Assembly (NCBI GenBank): GCA_021788495.1
Contig: JAJYKQ010000002.1
Coordinates: forward strand, 1 to 55,854
Reading direction: 5' to 3'
Length of the DNA: 55,854 nucleotides
From: a bacterium
GTDB taxonomy: Bacteria > SZUA-79 > Acidulodesulfobacterales > Acidulodesulfobacteraceae
The position numbers and the translations under genes are program-made. Of the stretch, positions 7,732 to 15,550 are shown in pieces. Below the pieces are notes generated by a model. That model was given only the letters and a program-made list of their open reading frames with translations. It was not told the origin of the DNA and made no database searches. Every line of letters starts with the position of its first letter. The first letter of the stretch is position 1.

Positions 7732-8211
7732 TTAATTAATCGTAATCATTTTTTTCATAATATCCTGTTTTTCGTTCTGACCGAGCTGCATTTCGGCAAT
7801 CTGAAACAATATACCGTCTTCTTTGTCTTCATGTTCGGATAAAAGCTCTATCAATGCTTTCCCTGCAGACGCTATGGACTTATAATCTTTACTTCCCATT
7901 TTTTTATTTAAATCGCCGGTTAACTCTCTGCAGCTATTATGTTCTATAAGCATAACGTTTATAGGACCAGTTTCAATGCCTATATAATTGCCCAAAATAG
8001 GAAATAAAGCATCTTCCTCTCTTTTAAAGTGCAATTCGACGTCTTTATCTAAATACTCGGATATTTCATTAAGTTCCGAATCTGTAACGCCGTTAGGTAT
8101 TTTTTTTAAAAAATTTTCAAATTTACTTAAAGCGGTTCTTATTTCGGTATGCTCTTCTCTTAAAGCGTCAAGAGGATTAAGTTCAGCATCTTTTTCGGTA
8201 TACGTATTCAT
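7732..8211 (-). CDS. Hemerythrin-domain protein
   Basis: A 159-residue four-helix hemerythrin-like protein. The di-iron ligand pattern is visible: H21 in REEHTEI, H61 and E65 in ELHFKREEDALFP, H91 in LIEHN, and H127 with a following acidic residue in SEHEDKEDGILF. Such proteins bind O2 or NO, or supply iron for repair of damaged Fe-S centres (RIC/YtfE type). It lacks the N-terminal ScdA domain of classical RIC. The gene leads a leftward operon with the DUF2249 protein, and an FNR/DNR-like box lies about 120 bp upstream. A role in oxygen or nitrosative stress is inferred from that setting. Confidence 0.85.
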   Translation of the reverse strand: MNTYTEKDAELNPLDALREEHTEIRTALSKFENFLKKIPNGVTDSELNEISEYLDKDVELHFKREEDALFPILGNYIGIETGPINVMLIEHNSCRELTGDLNKKMGSKDYKSIASAGKALIELLSEHEDKEDGILFQIAEMQLGQNEKQDIMKKMITIN

Positions 8212-8303
8212 AGTTTCTCCTTGTTTAGTTTAATTATTGCTTATATATATTTGAATATTCCGCATCTTTTAGCATCTTTTGGTTTTTTTATTATGTATAT
8301 TAT

Positions 8304-8342
8304 TTTATCATAAAACTAATTTATAACATTGACTAAAGTCAC
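8304..8342 (-). promoter_or_regulatory. FNR/DNR-like box and -10 element upstream of the hemerythrin operon
   Basis: On the minus strand GTGAC-TTTA-GTCAA (8342-8329) matches nine of ten positions of the DNR/NnrR-type dyad TTGAC-N4-GTCAA. It shares 12 of 14 bases with the box at 5200-5213. GATAAA (8309-8304) follows after 19 bp, against 20 bp at the other site. TATGAT (8312-8307) is an alternative -10. The similarity in both box and spacing argues for one shared regulator. Confidence 0.55.
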
Positions 8343-8410
8343 AAATTAAATTTATTAATTTAATAAATTATAAATAACTTAACGGTTTATTTTTTTATGC
8401 AGAAATAGAA

Positions 8411-8462
8411 AATGAAAATTCCCCGCATATAGTATTTAATAAATATGCGGGGAATTTTCATT
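8411..8462. terminator. Strong terminator hairpin downstream of nrdJ
   Basis: Arms 8411-8430 and 8443-8462 are perfectly complementary over 20 bp, with a GC-rich core CCCCGCATAT and a 12-base loop. AATT and TTTC tracts lie within the outer arms. It lies 78 bp beyond the nrdJ stop codon and separates that gene from the hemerythrin operon. The 328-bp gap at 8212-8539 otherwise holds only the hemerythrin promoter region. Confidence 0.8.
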
Positions 8463-8539
8463 CGGATTGTTTTACCCGACCGTTTCTCTAAACGGCCGTC
8501 GGATTATATTAATTATGCTATATAATTATAATTATTGCA

Positions 8540-10990
8540 TCAGCCGCAATCGGAATAGCCGCAGTCTAAACATACCGTACATCCTTCGGCATGCTTAAGA
8601 TTTGAGCCGCCGCAGGAAGGACATGCGCCCCTTCCTTGAACGGTATGGTTTTTAGAATGTGTGCCGACGGGGTTTGCAGATGATTCTATTAACGGTTTTT
8701 TTGCGTCGGATGATAGATTTTCACAAGAAGTTATTTTTTCGTTAAGGCTTTTTTCGAGGGCTTTGCCTATCGCATCTGCGCAAGAATATATAATATTGCC
8801 GCCGAAACCATAGGGGATATTGCATCTTATGCCTTTTAATTGATTTATAATCTCTTCCGCTCCGATTCCCGACCTTAACGCCAGGCTTACCATTCTTCCC
8901 GTGGATTCGGTTTGCGACTGTGCGCATCCGCCTGATTTGCCGATGGAGTTAAATATTTCGAAAGGATTTCCATTTTCGTCGTAGTTTATGGTAACGTACA
9001 GAGGTCCGCATCCGGTAACGGTTTTAACGGTTACGCCCCTTATTATATCGGGGCGTTTTCTAGGTTCTATCTGCCCGCCGCTTTTTTGGTTCGATGTTTC
9101 CTTTGCTTCTTTTTCTTTAGAACTTCCGGAAGAACCTGCGGTCAATACCTGCTCTCTTGAACCGTCCCTATATACGGTTATGCCTTTTAAATTAAGATTA
9201 AAGGCAAGGGTGTAAACCTCTTCTATATCTTCTTTTTTTGCATAGTTAGGAAAATTAACCGTTTTACTTACTGCATTGTCGGTGAATTTTTGAAAAGCCG
9301 CCTGAGTCATAACGTGCCATTTAGGCGTAATGTCATGCGACGTTATAAATATTCTGCTTAAGTATTCGTATTCTTTTTCAGTTAATAAATTCGCAATATC
9401 TTTTTTGTAAGTTTTTCCGAGACTGCCGTTTTTTGCTATATAATCTATTAATTTATCGGAATACACGCCCATAGCTTCCAAAACCGCTTTAAGATTTTTA
9501 TCCGTTTCTATTAATCTTTGTTTATCCAGTACGCGCCTTTCGTAAGCCAATGCGAAAAGGGGTTCTATGCCGCTCGAAGCTCCGCCTATCATACTTATGG
9601 TGCCGGTAGGCGCTATCGTCGTAGTCGTGCCGTTCCTCATTGCTTTATATCCTTTTTTTTCCCATAAAGAGCCTTTAAAATTAGGAAAACTACCGCGTTC
9701 GATTCCAAGCTCTTCGGATTTTACTTTAGACTCCTTATCTATGAAGCCCATTATATTTTCGGCTATTTTAAGCGCAATATCGCTGTCGTATGGTACGCCC
9801 AATTTTATAAGAGTATCGGCATATCCCATGATTCCAAGCCCTATTTTTCTGTTGGAAAGCGTCATTTCTTTAATTTTTTCTAAAGGATAACGGTTTTTTT
9901 CTATTACGTTATCTAGAAAATGAACGGCTGTATGAACGGTTTGTTTAAGTTTATCGAAGTCTATGTAGCTGAGGTAACCGTCAATGATATCGTCCGGATT
10001 GCTTTCAAGTTTTTTCAGATATTCCGCAAGATTAGCCGCGTCTTGTTTAATTTTGTTTTCCTTAACGAATTTTCCGATGTTAATAGACCCTAAGTTGCAC
10101 GATTCGTAAGCGACTAAAGGTTGTTCCCCGCAAGGGTTGGTCGCTTCTATTTTACCGGCCTTCGGTACCGGATTTAGTTTGTTAATCCTGTCGATAAAGA
10201 CGATTCCAGGCTCGCCGCTAGACCATGCCGTTTCGACGATTAAATCAAAAACTTCTTTTGCGTTTAAATATTTTACTATTTCGTTATTCCTTGGGTTTAT
10301 TAACGGATAGTCTTCATTTTTTAAAGCATGGTTCATAAAATCTTCCGTGATTGCTACGGAAATATTAAAATTGTTTAATTTTGAGGTATCTTTCTTTGAG
10401 GTAATAAAATCTAGTATATCTGGATGGTCTATTCTTAAAATGCCCATATTGGCGCCGCGTCTTGTTCCTCCCTGTTTAATAGCTTCGGTTGCGCTGTTGA
10501 ATACCTGCATAAACGAAACCGGACCGCTTGAAACGCCTTTAGTAGAATGCACGGTATCGTTTTTAGGCCTTAAAGACGAAAAAGAAAAACCGGTTCCGCC
10601 GCCGCTCTGATGTATGAGCGCTGTATTTTTTATAGTTTCGAATATCGACTCCATAGAGTCTTCTATGGGCAGCACGAAACAAGCCGAAAGCTGTTGCAGA
10701 GGCCTTCCCGCATTCATTAACGTAGGCGAATTGGGAAGAAATCGCAGGGAAGACATTTCTTCAAAAAAAATATTTGCAGTAGTTTTCGCATCTTTTTCGG
10801 ATTTGCCGTAATTTAAGTCTGCCGACGATATGTTTTCGGCGACTCTCTTAAATAGTCCGGTTATAGTTTCGATGATTTCGCCTTTTTCGTCTTTAGCCAG
10901 ATATCTTTTTTTTAGGACGGTAACCGCATTTTCCGAAAATTTTTCCGTAAGCGGGTCGTTGCTTAAAATATCCGAATTTTGTTTTTTCAT
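8540..10990 (-). CDS. nrdJ: Class II (adenosylcobalamin-dependent) ribonucleotide reductase
   Basis: An 816-residue vitamin-B12-dependent ribonucleoside-diphosphate reductase. The barrel carries the active-site set: C104 (SACFVLP), NPCGE with N285, C287 and E289, and the partner C298 (SCNLG). PNSPTLMNAG (86-95), HQSGGGTGFSFS and PTGTISMIGGASSGIEP are the usual phosphate and substrate loops. The C-terminal part has a TSCPD-type domain (GVTVKTVTGCGPLYVTI) and ends in a CxxC-rich tail (CPSCGG...CTVCLDCGYSDCG), thought to relay electrons. It makes dNTP precursors with or without oxygen. It is a single gene with its own NrdR-like boxes and terminator. Confidence 0.95.
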   Translation of the reverse strand: MKKQNSDILSNDPLTEKFSENAVTVLKKRYLAKDEKGEIIETITGLFKRVAENISSADLNYGKSEKDAKTTANIFFEEMSSLRFLPNSPTLMNAGRPLQQLSACFVLPIEDSMESIFETIKNTALIHQSGGGTGFSFSSLRPKNDTVHSTKGVSSGPVSFMQVFNSATEAIKQGGTRRGANMGILRIDHPDILDFITSKKDTSKLNNFNISVAITEDFMNHALKNEDYPLINPRNNEIVKYLNAKEVFDLIVETAWSSGEPGIVFIDRINKLNPVPKAGKIEATNPCGEQPLVAYESCNLGSINIGKFVKENKIKQDAANLAEYLKKLESNPDDIIDGYLSYIDFDKLKQTVHTAVHFLDNVIEKNRYPLEKIKEMTLSNRKIGLGIMGYADTLIKLGVPYDSDIALKIAENIMGFIDKESKVKSEELGIERGSFPNFKGSLWEKKGYKAMRNGTTTTIAPTGTISMIGGASSGIEPLFALAYERRVLDKQRLIETDKNLKAVLEAMGVYSDKLIDYIAKNGSLGKTYKKDIANLLTEKEYEYLSRIFITSHDITPKWHVMTQAAFQKFTDNAVSKTVNFPNYAKKEDIEEVYTLAFNLNLKGITVYRDGSREQVLTAGSSGSSKEKEAKETSNQKSGGQIEPRKRPDIIRGVTVKTVTGCGPLYVTINYDENGNPFEIFNSIGKSGGCAQSQTESTGRMVSLALRSGIGAEEIINQLKGIRCNIPYGFGGNIIYSCADAIGKALEKSLNEKITSCENLSSDAKKPLIESSANPVGTHSKNHTVQGRGACPSCGGSNLKHAEGCTVCLDCGYSDCG

Positions 10991-11000
10991 AATCGCTCCT

Positions 11001-11059
11001 CAATATATAGATAATATTTTTTATTTCTATACAATATATTGTAATTATTTTTTTGTCAA
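11001..11059 (-). promoter_or_regulatory. nrdJ promoter with paired NrdR-like boxes
   Basis: On the minus strand TTGACA (11059-11054), a 17-bp spacer and TATTGT (11036-11031) form a promoter. Two copies of the NrdR core CWATATATWG overlap or follow it: CAATATATTG (11032-11041, inside the perfect dyad TACAATATATTGTA, 11030-11043) and CTATATATTG (minus strand, 11010-11001). Their 31-bp centre spacing, three helical turns, is the arrangement known for NrdR operators. The outer flanks match the full 16-bp consensus only partly. Confidence 0.65.
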
Positions 11060-11184
11060 TAGATTTTTTTAAAAAAAAGATTTATAATCTAAAAACATAT
11101 AAAATTCATATAAATAAACTAAAATCTTGATAAAATAAAATAAGAAACGCTAAAACAATAAAATCGGAGGAATTCAGGTTTATA

Positions 11185-11922
11185 ATGATAGATAAAATCA
11201 CAGGCGGAAACGCCTTAGGCGTCGTTGCCGGAAGCGCGGGTACTATGAGTATATTATCGCATATTCTTACGACGAATATAGTAGTAAAATTAGTTTTGCT
11301 GTTACTTTTTATTTTTTCGTTAATATCTTGGGCAATTATATTTTATAAACTGCGTTATCTCGGAAAAGCAAGAAAAGAGGACAAAGAATTTCTTGACCTT
11401 TTTTGGGAATCCAAAAGGCTCGATTATGTTTATACCGCCGCAAGAAATTTGGATTACAGTCCTATAGCTTTTATGTTTAATATAACATATAAAGAATTGC
11501 TGAATATTAAGAAAAAAACGGCAGACGATCAGCAGAAAAGCGATAAGGAAAGAAATGAAGAAAATTTAGCTTATGTGGAAAGGGCATTAAAAAAATCTCA
11601 GCTTTCATCTATAGCAAAACTTGAAGTTTCCCTGCCTTTTCTTGCTACGGTCGGTTCCACCGCGCCTTTTATAGGACTTTTTGGGACAGTATGGGGCATA
11701 ATGACGTCTTTTGAAAGTATCCAGAGAGCCGGAACCGCAGGTCTTGCAGTAGTAGCGCCCGGAATAGCCGACTCTTTGATAGCTACCGCCGCCGGACTTT
11801 TTGCCGCTATACCGGCCGTTATAGCTTATAATTATTATTCTAATAAAGTAAGAGTCATAGTTAACGAAATGGTAGATTTTGCTTATGAATTTATGACTAT
11901 TATCGAAAGGCAGATTTTATAG
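11185..11922 (+). CDS. tolQ: TolQ/ExbB-type proton channel subunit
   Basis: A 245-residue inner-membrane protein of the MotA/TolQ/ExbB family. It has an N-terminal helix (about 31-53), a long cytoplasmic stretch with a charged, Lys-rich segment (about 105-130), and two C-terminal helices. The latter contain the family signature ATVGSTAPFIGLFGTVWGIM (153-172) and ADSLIATAAGLFAAIPAVIAYN. With TolR it would use the proton gradient to energise TolA. It heads the tol operon; TolR starts 10 bp after its stop. A GGAGG ribosome-binding site lies about 13 bases before the ATG. ExbB is the alternative name, but the downstream tolB favours TolQ. Confidence 0.9.
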   Translation: MIDKITGGNALGVVAGSAGTMSILSHILTTNIVVKLVLLLLFIFSLISWAIIFYKLRYLGKARKEDKEFLDLFWESKRLDYVYTAARNLDYSPIAFMFNITYKELLNIKKKTADDQQKSDKERNEENLAYVERALKKSQLSSIAKLEVSLPFLATVGSTAPFIGLFGTVWGIMTSFESIQRAGTAGLAVVAPGIADSLIATAAGLFAAIPAVIAYNYYSNKVRVIVNEMVDFAYEFMTIIERQIL

Positions 11923-11932
11923 GAAACTATTT

Positions 11933-12388
11933 ATGTTTACTCCTTTTGACGATAAAGACGATAAAAAAACGGGAATATCTAACTATAGGCTTATGTCGGA
12001 AATAAATATAACCCCTTTCGTCGACGTAATGCTTGTGTTGTTGGTTATTTTTATGGTTACGGCTCCTATATTGGTGCACGGCATAAGAGTTCATTTGCCG
12101 ACTGCTTCCGCGCACGCTTTAAAAGCTCCGGAAAAAACGATAGTAGTGGCGGTAACATCTAACAGAGCCGTTTATATTAATAAATTCAGGGTTAATCTGC
12201 CTGTTTTAACTCAGAAACTTTCGGCGATTTACAGGCACAGGACCGACAAGCAGATATTTCTTAAGGCAAGTTCTTCTCTGCCTTACGGATACGTTATAAA
12301 AGTTATGGCGGCGATAAAAGAAGCGGGAATTACTAAAATAGGAATGGTAACCGCCAATCCCAAATTGACGGGAGCGGCAGGCAGATAA
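11933..12388 (+). CDS. tolR: TolR/ExbD-type channel subunit
   Basis: A 151-residue protein with a short cytoplasmic N-terminus, one membrane helix containing the essential Asp (EINITPFVDVMLVLLVIFMV, about 23-42), and a periplasmic domain with the usual late motif KASSSLPYGYVIKVMAAIKEAGI (about 103-125). It forms the ion channel with TolQ and contacts peptidoglycan in the periplasm. It is spaced tightly between tolQ (10 bp) and the TonB/TolA gene (8 bp), indicating one transcript. Confidence 0.9.
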   Translation: MFTPFDDKDDKKTGISNYRLMSEINITPFVDVMLVLLVIFMVTAPILVHGIRVHLPTASAHALKAPEKTIVVAVTSNRAVYINKFRVNLPVLTQKLSAIYRHRTDKQIFLKASSSLPYGYVIKVMAAIKEAGITKIGMVTANPKLTGAAGR

Positions 12389-12396
12389 GAAGTATT

Positions 12397-13173
12397 ATGT
12401 TTAATGAAAATAATAAAGGTATAGGCTTATATATTTTTTATTCGGCAATTTTTCACATATTATTGATAGGTCTGATATTATATCTATCTATAAAATATAG
12501 GCCGCAAATTCAATCTATAGGTTCAAAAGTAGTCGTAAGCGTAGTGAGCAGAGTTCCGGGACCTCTTGCCTCGGTAAAATCTATACTTTATCCGCCTAAA
12601 CCGAAATTATCGGAACATACTCCGAGCAGACCTTCTCCTATAAAAGCGGCAAAGCCCGTTTCTGTTCCGCTCGTTAAAACGCCTTCATCTATGGTTTACC
12701 CTAAGAAGACCGTGCAAAAACACGTTGCACCCAGAAGATACGTTCAGCCGCATCCTTATGTTCCGGTTTTGTCGTCCAGCGTTTACGCTAATCTTCAAAA
12801 TAAAGTAAGTCTTAACAACGCATACGGAAAACTTAATCAGTCGCTTATAAAGGGAAACGTACATAGATTTCAGGGATATGTAAACAAAATAATTTCCGCT
12901 ATACTTCCAAATTTCGGTATATCCCTTAATAATTATCTAAATTATAAATCTATAGTGGCATTTCAAATATCTAAGTCAGGCAGGATTTACGACGTAAGAT
13001 TAGTTAAATCTTCCGGCAGCGGCTATTACGATTCGCAGTCTGTAGCGGCGGTAAAATTGTCCAGTCCGCTTCCGCCTCCTCCTGCCGGTTTTATGAGATT
13101 TGAAAACAGGGAAAACGACGGCGAAGGCGTGCTTATGATTTTTAACCCAAGGCAGATATTAAAAGACAGATAA
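12397..13173 (+). CDS. tolA: TolA-like TonB-family energy transducer
   Basis: A 258-residue protein with one N-terminal membrane anchor (about 9-29) and a Pro/Lys-rich periplasmic stretch (about 60-130). The C-terminal TonB/TolA-type domain (about 165-250) has the core pattern VAFQISKSGRIYDVRLVKSS. It links the TolQR motor in the inner membrane to outer-membrane partners. It is shorter than E. coli TolA (421 residues) and lacks the long Ala/Lys helical domain, resembling TonB in build. Position between tolR and tolB supports the TolA role. Confidence 0.8.
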   Translation: MFNENNKGIGLYIFYSAIFHILLIGLILYLSIKYRPQIQSIGSKVVVSVVSRVPGPLASVKSILYPPKPKLSEHTPSRPSPIKAAKPVSVPLVKTPSSMVYPKKTVQKHVAPRRYVQPHPYVPVLSSSVYANLQNKVSLNNAYGKLNQSLIKGNVHRFQGYVNKIISAILPNFGISLNNYLNYKSIVAFQISKSGRIYDVRLVKSSGSGYYDSQSVAAVKLSSPLPPPPAGFMRFENRENDGEGVLMIFNPRQILKDR

Positions 13174-13275
13174 TTAGCCGAGCCGATTAGTGCTTGATAT
13201 TTATACTATATTTCTGTATATTTTAACTTTATATAATTTTAATTTAATTTGACCTCTTTTTTAAAGGATAACCGA

Positions 13276-14619
13276 ATGAAAAAAGCAATAATTTTTTTAC
13301 TCATGTTCATTTTATTTTTTTTAGGCGCTTTTACATTATTTCCTGTTAGCTCGTATGCAAAAGTCTATATAAACATCAACGCGGCGAGGATAGAAAAGAT
13401 AAGAGTCGCCGTTCCCGATTTCAAAAATATTTCCGCATACGGTCAGCATAAAAAAATAGAAAAAAACGCGGCACGCGTTATAAGGCACGATCTTTCGGTA
13501 ATCGGTTATTTTCATATAGTAAACCCGCTTTCATATCTTGAAAATCCTCAGTATGCTCCAATCAGTCCTGAGCGTATACACTATTCAAACTGGAACGTTC
13601 TTAATGCCCAGTATCTTATTACGGGGGAGTATGCGACGTCAAACGGCATTATCAAGATGAAAATCAACCTTATAAGCATATTTACCAAAAAACTGCTTTT
13701 TTCGGAAAAGCTCGAAGGAATGGACGGCCAGTACAGATTTCTTGCAAACAAATTTGCCGACGACGTGCTTAAATTTTTAACGGGAATTAAAGGACCTTTT
13801 ACGACGAGAGTGTTTTTCGTGGGAGAACACGACGGTTCTAAAAATATTTTTGTTATGGATTTTGGAGGTCACAGAGTTAAAAAGGTTACAAATAACGACT
13901 CTATAAATATCTTTCCGTACCCTTCTCCGCACGGCAGCAAGGTTGCTTACGTTTCTTTTAAGGATGGGGATCCCGCAGTTTTTATAAAAAACTTAAAAAC
14001 CGGAACGACCGTGAAACTTAATTTGCCTGGTCCTGCCGACTACGTCGCATGGTCTCCTGAGGGAAATAAATTAGCCGTTTCCCTAACTCCCGACCATATT
14101 AATACCGAAATATATACGATAAACGTTAACGGCGGAGACTTAAAGCAGTTGACTTATACCGACGGCATAAATACATCTCCGACCTTTTCTCCGCACGGCA
14201 ACAGAATCGCTTTCGTATCGGACAGAGGAGGAAGCCCGCAAATTTACGTAATGAAAGCAAACGGCAGCGGCGTCCGCAGATTGACCTACGATGAGGGAAG
14301 CTACAATACGAGTCCCGCATGGTCGCCCGACGGGAAAAAAATAGCGTTCGCTTCTTTTGTTAACGGCGCTCTCGAAATATGCATTATGAATGCCGACGGT
14401 TCCGACGAAAGGCAGGTTACCGATACCCCTTACAGCGCACAGCATGCCGCATGGACGAGGGACTCCAGGATTATTACCTTCGATACGGAAATTGCCGGAA
14501 GGCAGGAACTTTATATGATAGACGTAAATGAAAGCGGAATGATGAGGCTGACGCCTAAGTTGTTTCCGGAAATGAACAATTACTACGATGCGCAGTGGAC
14601 CATGAAATCGTCTTATTGA
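13276..14619 (+). CDS. tolB: Tol-Pal system beta-propeller protein TolB
   Basis: The ATG at 13276 is chosen over the TTG at 13249 because AAAGGA lies at the right distance and a clean signal peptide follows (KK, hydrophobic core, SSYA, about 1-30). This gives 447 residues. An N-terminal TolB domain (about 35-175) is followed by a propeller with repeated SPHG/SPEG/SPDGKKIAF blades, for example PTFSPHGNRIAFVSDRGG and PAWSPDGKKIAFAS. It is a periplasmic component that binds Pal and is acted on by TolA. It is fourth in the tol operon; unusually, no pal gene follows it. Confidence 0.93.
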   Translation: MKKAIIFLLMFILFFLGAFTLFPVSSYAKVYININAARIEKIRVAVPDFKNISAYGQHKKIEKNAARVIRHDLSVIGYFHIVNPLSYLENPQYAPISPERIHYSNWNVLNAQYLITGEYATSNGIIKMKINLISIFTKKLLFSEKLEGMDGQYRFLANKFADDVLKFLTGIKGPFTTRVFFVGEHDGSKNIFVMDFGGHRVKKVTNNDSINIFPYPSPHGSKVAYVSFKDGDPAVFIKNLKTGTTVKLNLPGPADYVAWSPEGNKLAVSLTPDHINTEIYTINVNGGDLKQLTYTDGINTSPTFSPHGNRIAFVSDRGGSPQIYVMKANGSGVRRLTYDEGSYNTSPAWSPDGKKIAFASFVNGALEICIMNADGSDERQVTDTPYSAQHAAWTRDSRIITFDTEIAGRQELYMIDVNESGMMRLTPKLFPEMNNYYDAQWTMKSSY

Positions 14620-14671
14620 AAAAAAACCTTTTTTGTGATTAAATTAAATAAACGCAAACGGGAGAAAAATT

Positions 14672-15538
14672 ATGAATAAATATAAATATGGAGATGTTGA
14701 ACATTTAAAAGTTAAAAATAAAAATAAAAATAAATTGAAAGTTTTTATCCTTTTCTCTATCTCATTGATTTTCGTAATGTCTATTCTTGCCGGATGCGCT
14801 CCTATGGAACCGACCTCCTTTCATCGCTTAAAAGTCCAGGTTAGAAAACTGAACAAAAAAACGGCCGAATTATCTCAAAATCAAAAATACGCAGAAAAAA
14901 AACTCAGCCAAATGCAGTTGAACACTGCAAATAACGGAGTGGCTATTTCTTCGTTAAGCGCTAAGATTAGAAACATTTACGGTAAATATGAAGTAGAACA
15001 CCATAAGCTGAACGTTTTAAATAAGAAATTTAGGGAATACCGATTAATGGTAAATAAACAGCTTATTAAATTATTAAAACTTGTAAAAACCGGCAAGGCT
15101 GCCTCTTCCGTAAGCTCGGTTAAAAAACAAAGTATTAAATCGGCATTGGTTAAAAAAGAAAGTTCTATGGAATCCGGCTTTAACGAAGCTATGTCGCAGT
15201 TCAAAAAAAAGAAATACAATTCTGCCTTAACTTCTTTGCGTAATTTTTTAACTAAGTATCCTCAGTCTAAATATTCTGCCGATGCTATGTATTATAAAGC
15301 ATATGCCAATTTTAAACTAAAAAAATATCCGGTTTCCATACTTGAATTTCATAAATTTTCGCGGTTATATCCCAAAAGTCCAGACGTTCCTATGTCTATA
15401 TATTTGCAGGGCATGGGTTTTATGAAAGTTTCCGACCCGTCCGACGCTTCTATTCTTTTCAGACAGGTAATAGCAAAATATCCAGGTACTAAAGCGGCGG
15501 AACTATCGCAAAAGGCTATAAACGGACTTTCAAAATAA
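14672..15538 (+). CDS. cpoB: CpoB/YbgF-like lipoprotein with coiled coil and TPRs
   Basis: A 288-residue protein with a long charged N-terminus, a hydrophobic segment (about 23-40) and a lipobox LAGC placing the lipidated Cys at 42. Next comes a coiled coil (about 52-130) rich in Lys, Leu and Gln, as in the trimerising YbgF part. Three C-terminal tetratricopeptide-like repeats (about 170-285) include KKKYNSALTSLRNFLTKYP and LKKYPVSILEFHKFSRLYP. CpoB coordinates Tol-driven constriction with peptidoglycan synthesis. E. coli CpoB is soluble and periplasmic, so the lipobox here is notable. It follows tolB by 52 bp, in the place where pal would normally come first. Confidence 0.8.
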   Translation: MNKYKYGDVEHLKVKNKNKNKLKVFILFSISLIFVMSILAGCAPMEPTSFHRLKVQVRKLNKKTAELSQNQKYAEKKLSQMQLNTANNGVAISSLSAKIRNIYGKYEVEHHKLNVLNKKFREYRLMVNKQLIKLLKLVKTGKAASSVSSVKKQSIKSALVKKESSMESGFNEAMSQFKKKKYNSALTSLRNFLTKYPQSKYSADAMYYKAYANFKLKKYPVSILEFHKFSRLYPKSPDVPMSIYLQGMGFMKVSDPSDASILFRQVIAKYPGTKAAELSQKAINGLSK

Positions 15539-15550
15539 ATAATATGACGG

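Noticed and set aside
10991..11184. A cobalamin riboswitch controlling the B12-dependent reductase
   Set aside because: The space before nrdJ is short and AT-rich with no B12-box-like sequence; the NrdR-like boxes explain it better.
13249..13275. An upstream TTG start for tolB, adding nine residues
   Set aside because: It would put charged residues before the signal peptide. The ATG at 13276 has a well-placed AAAGGA.
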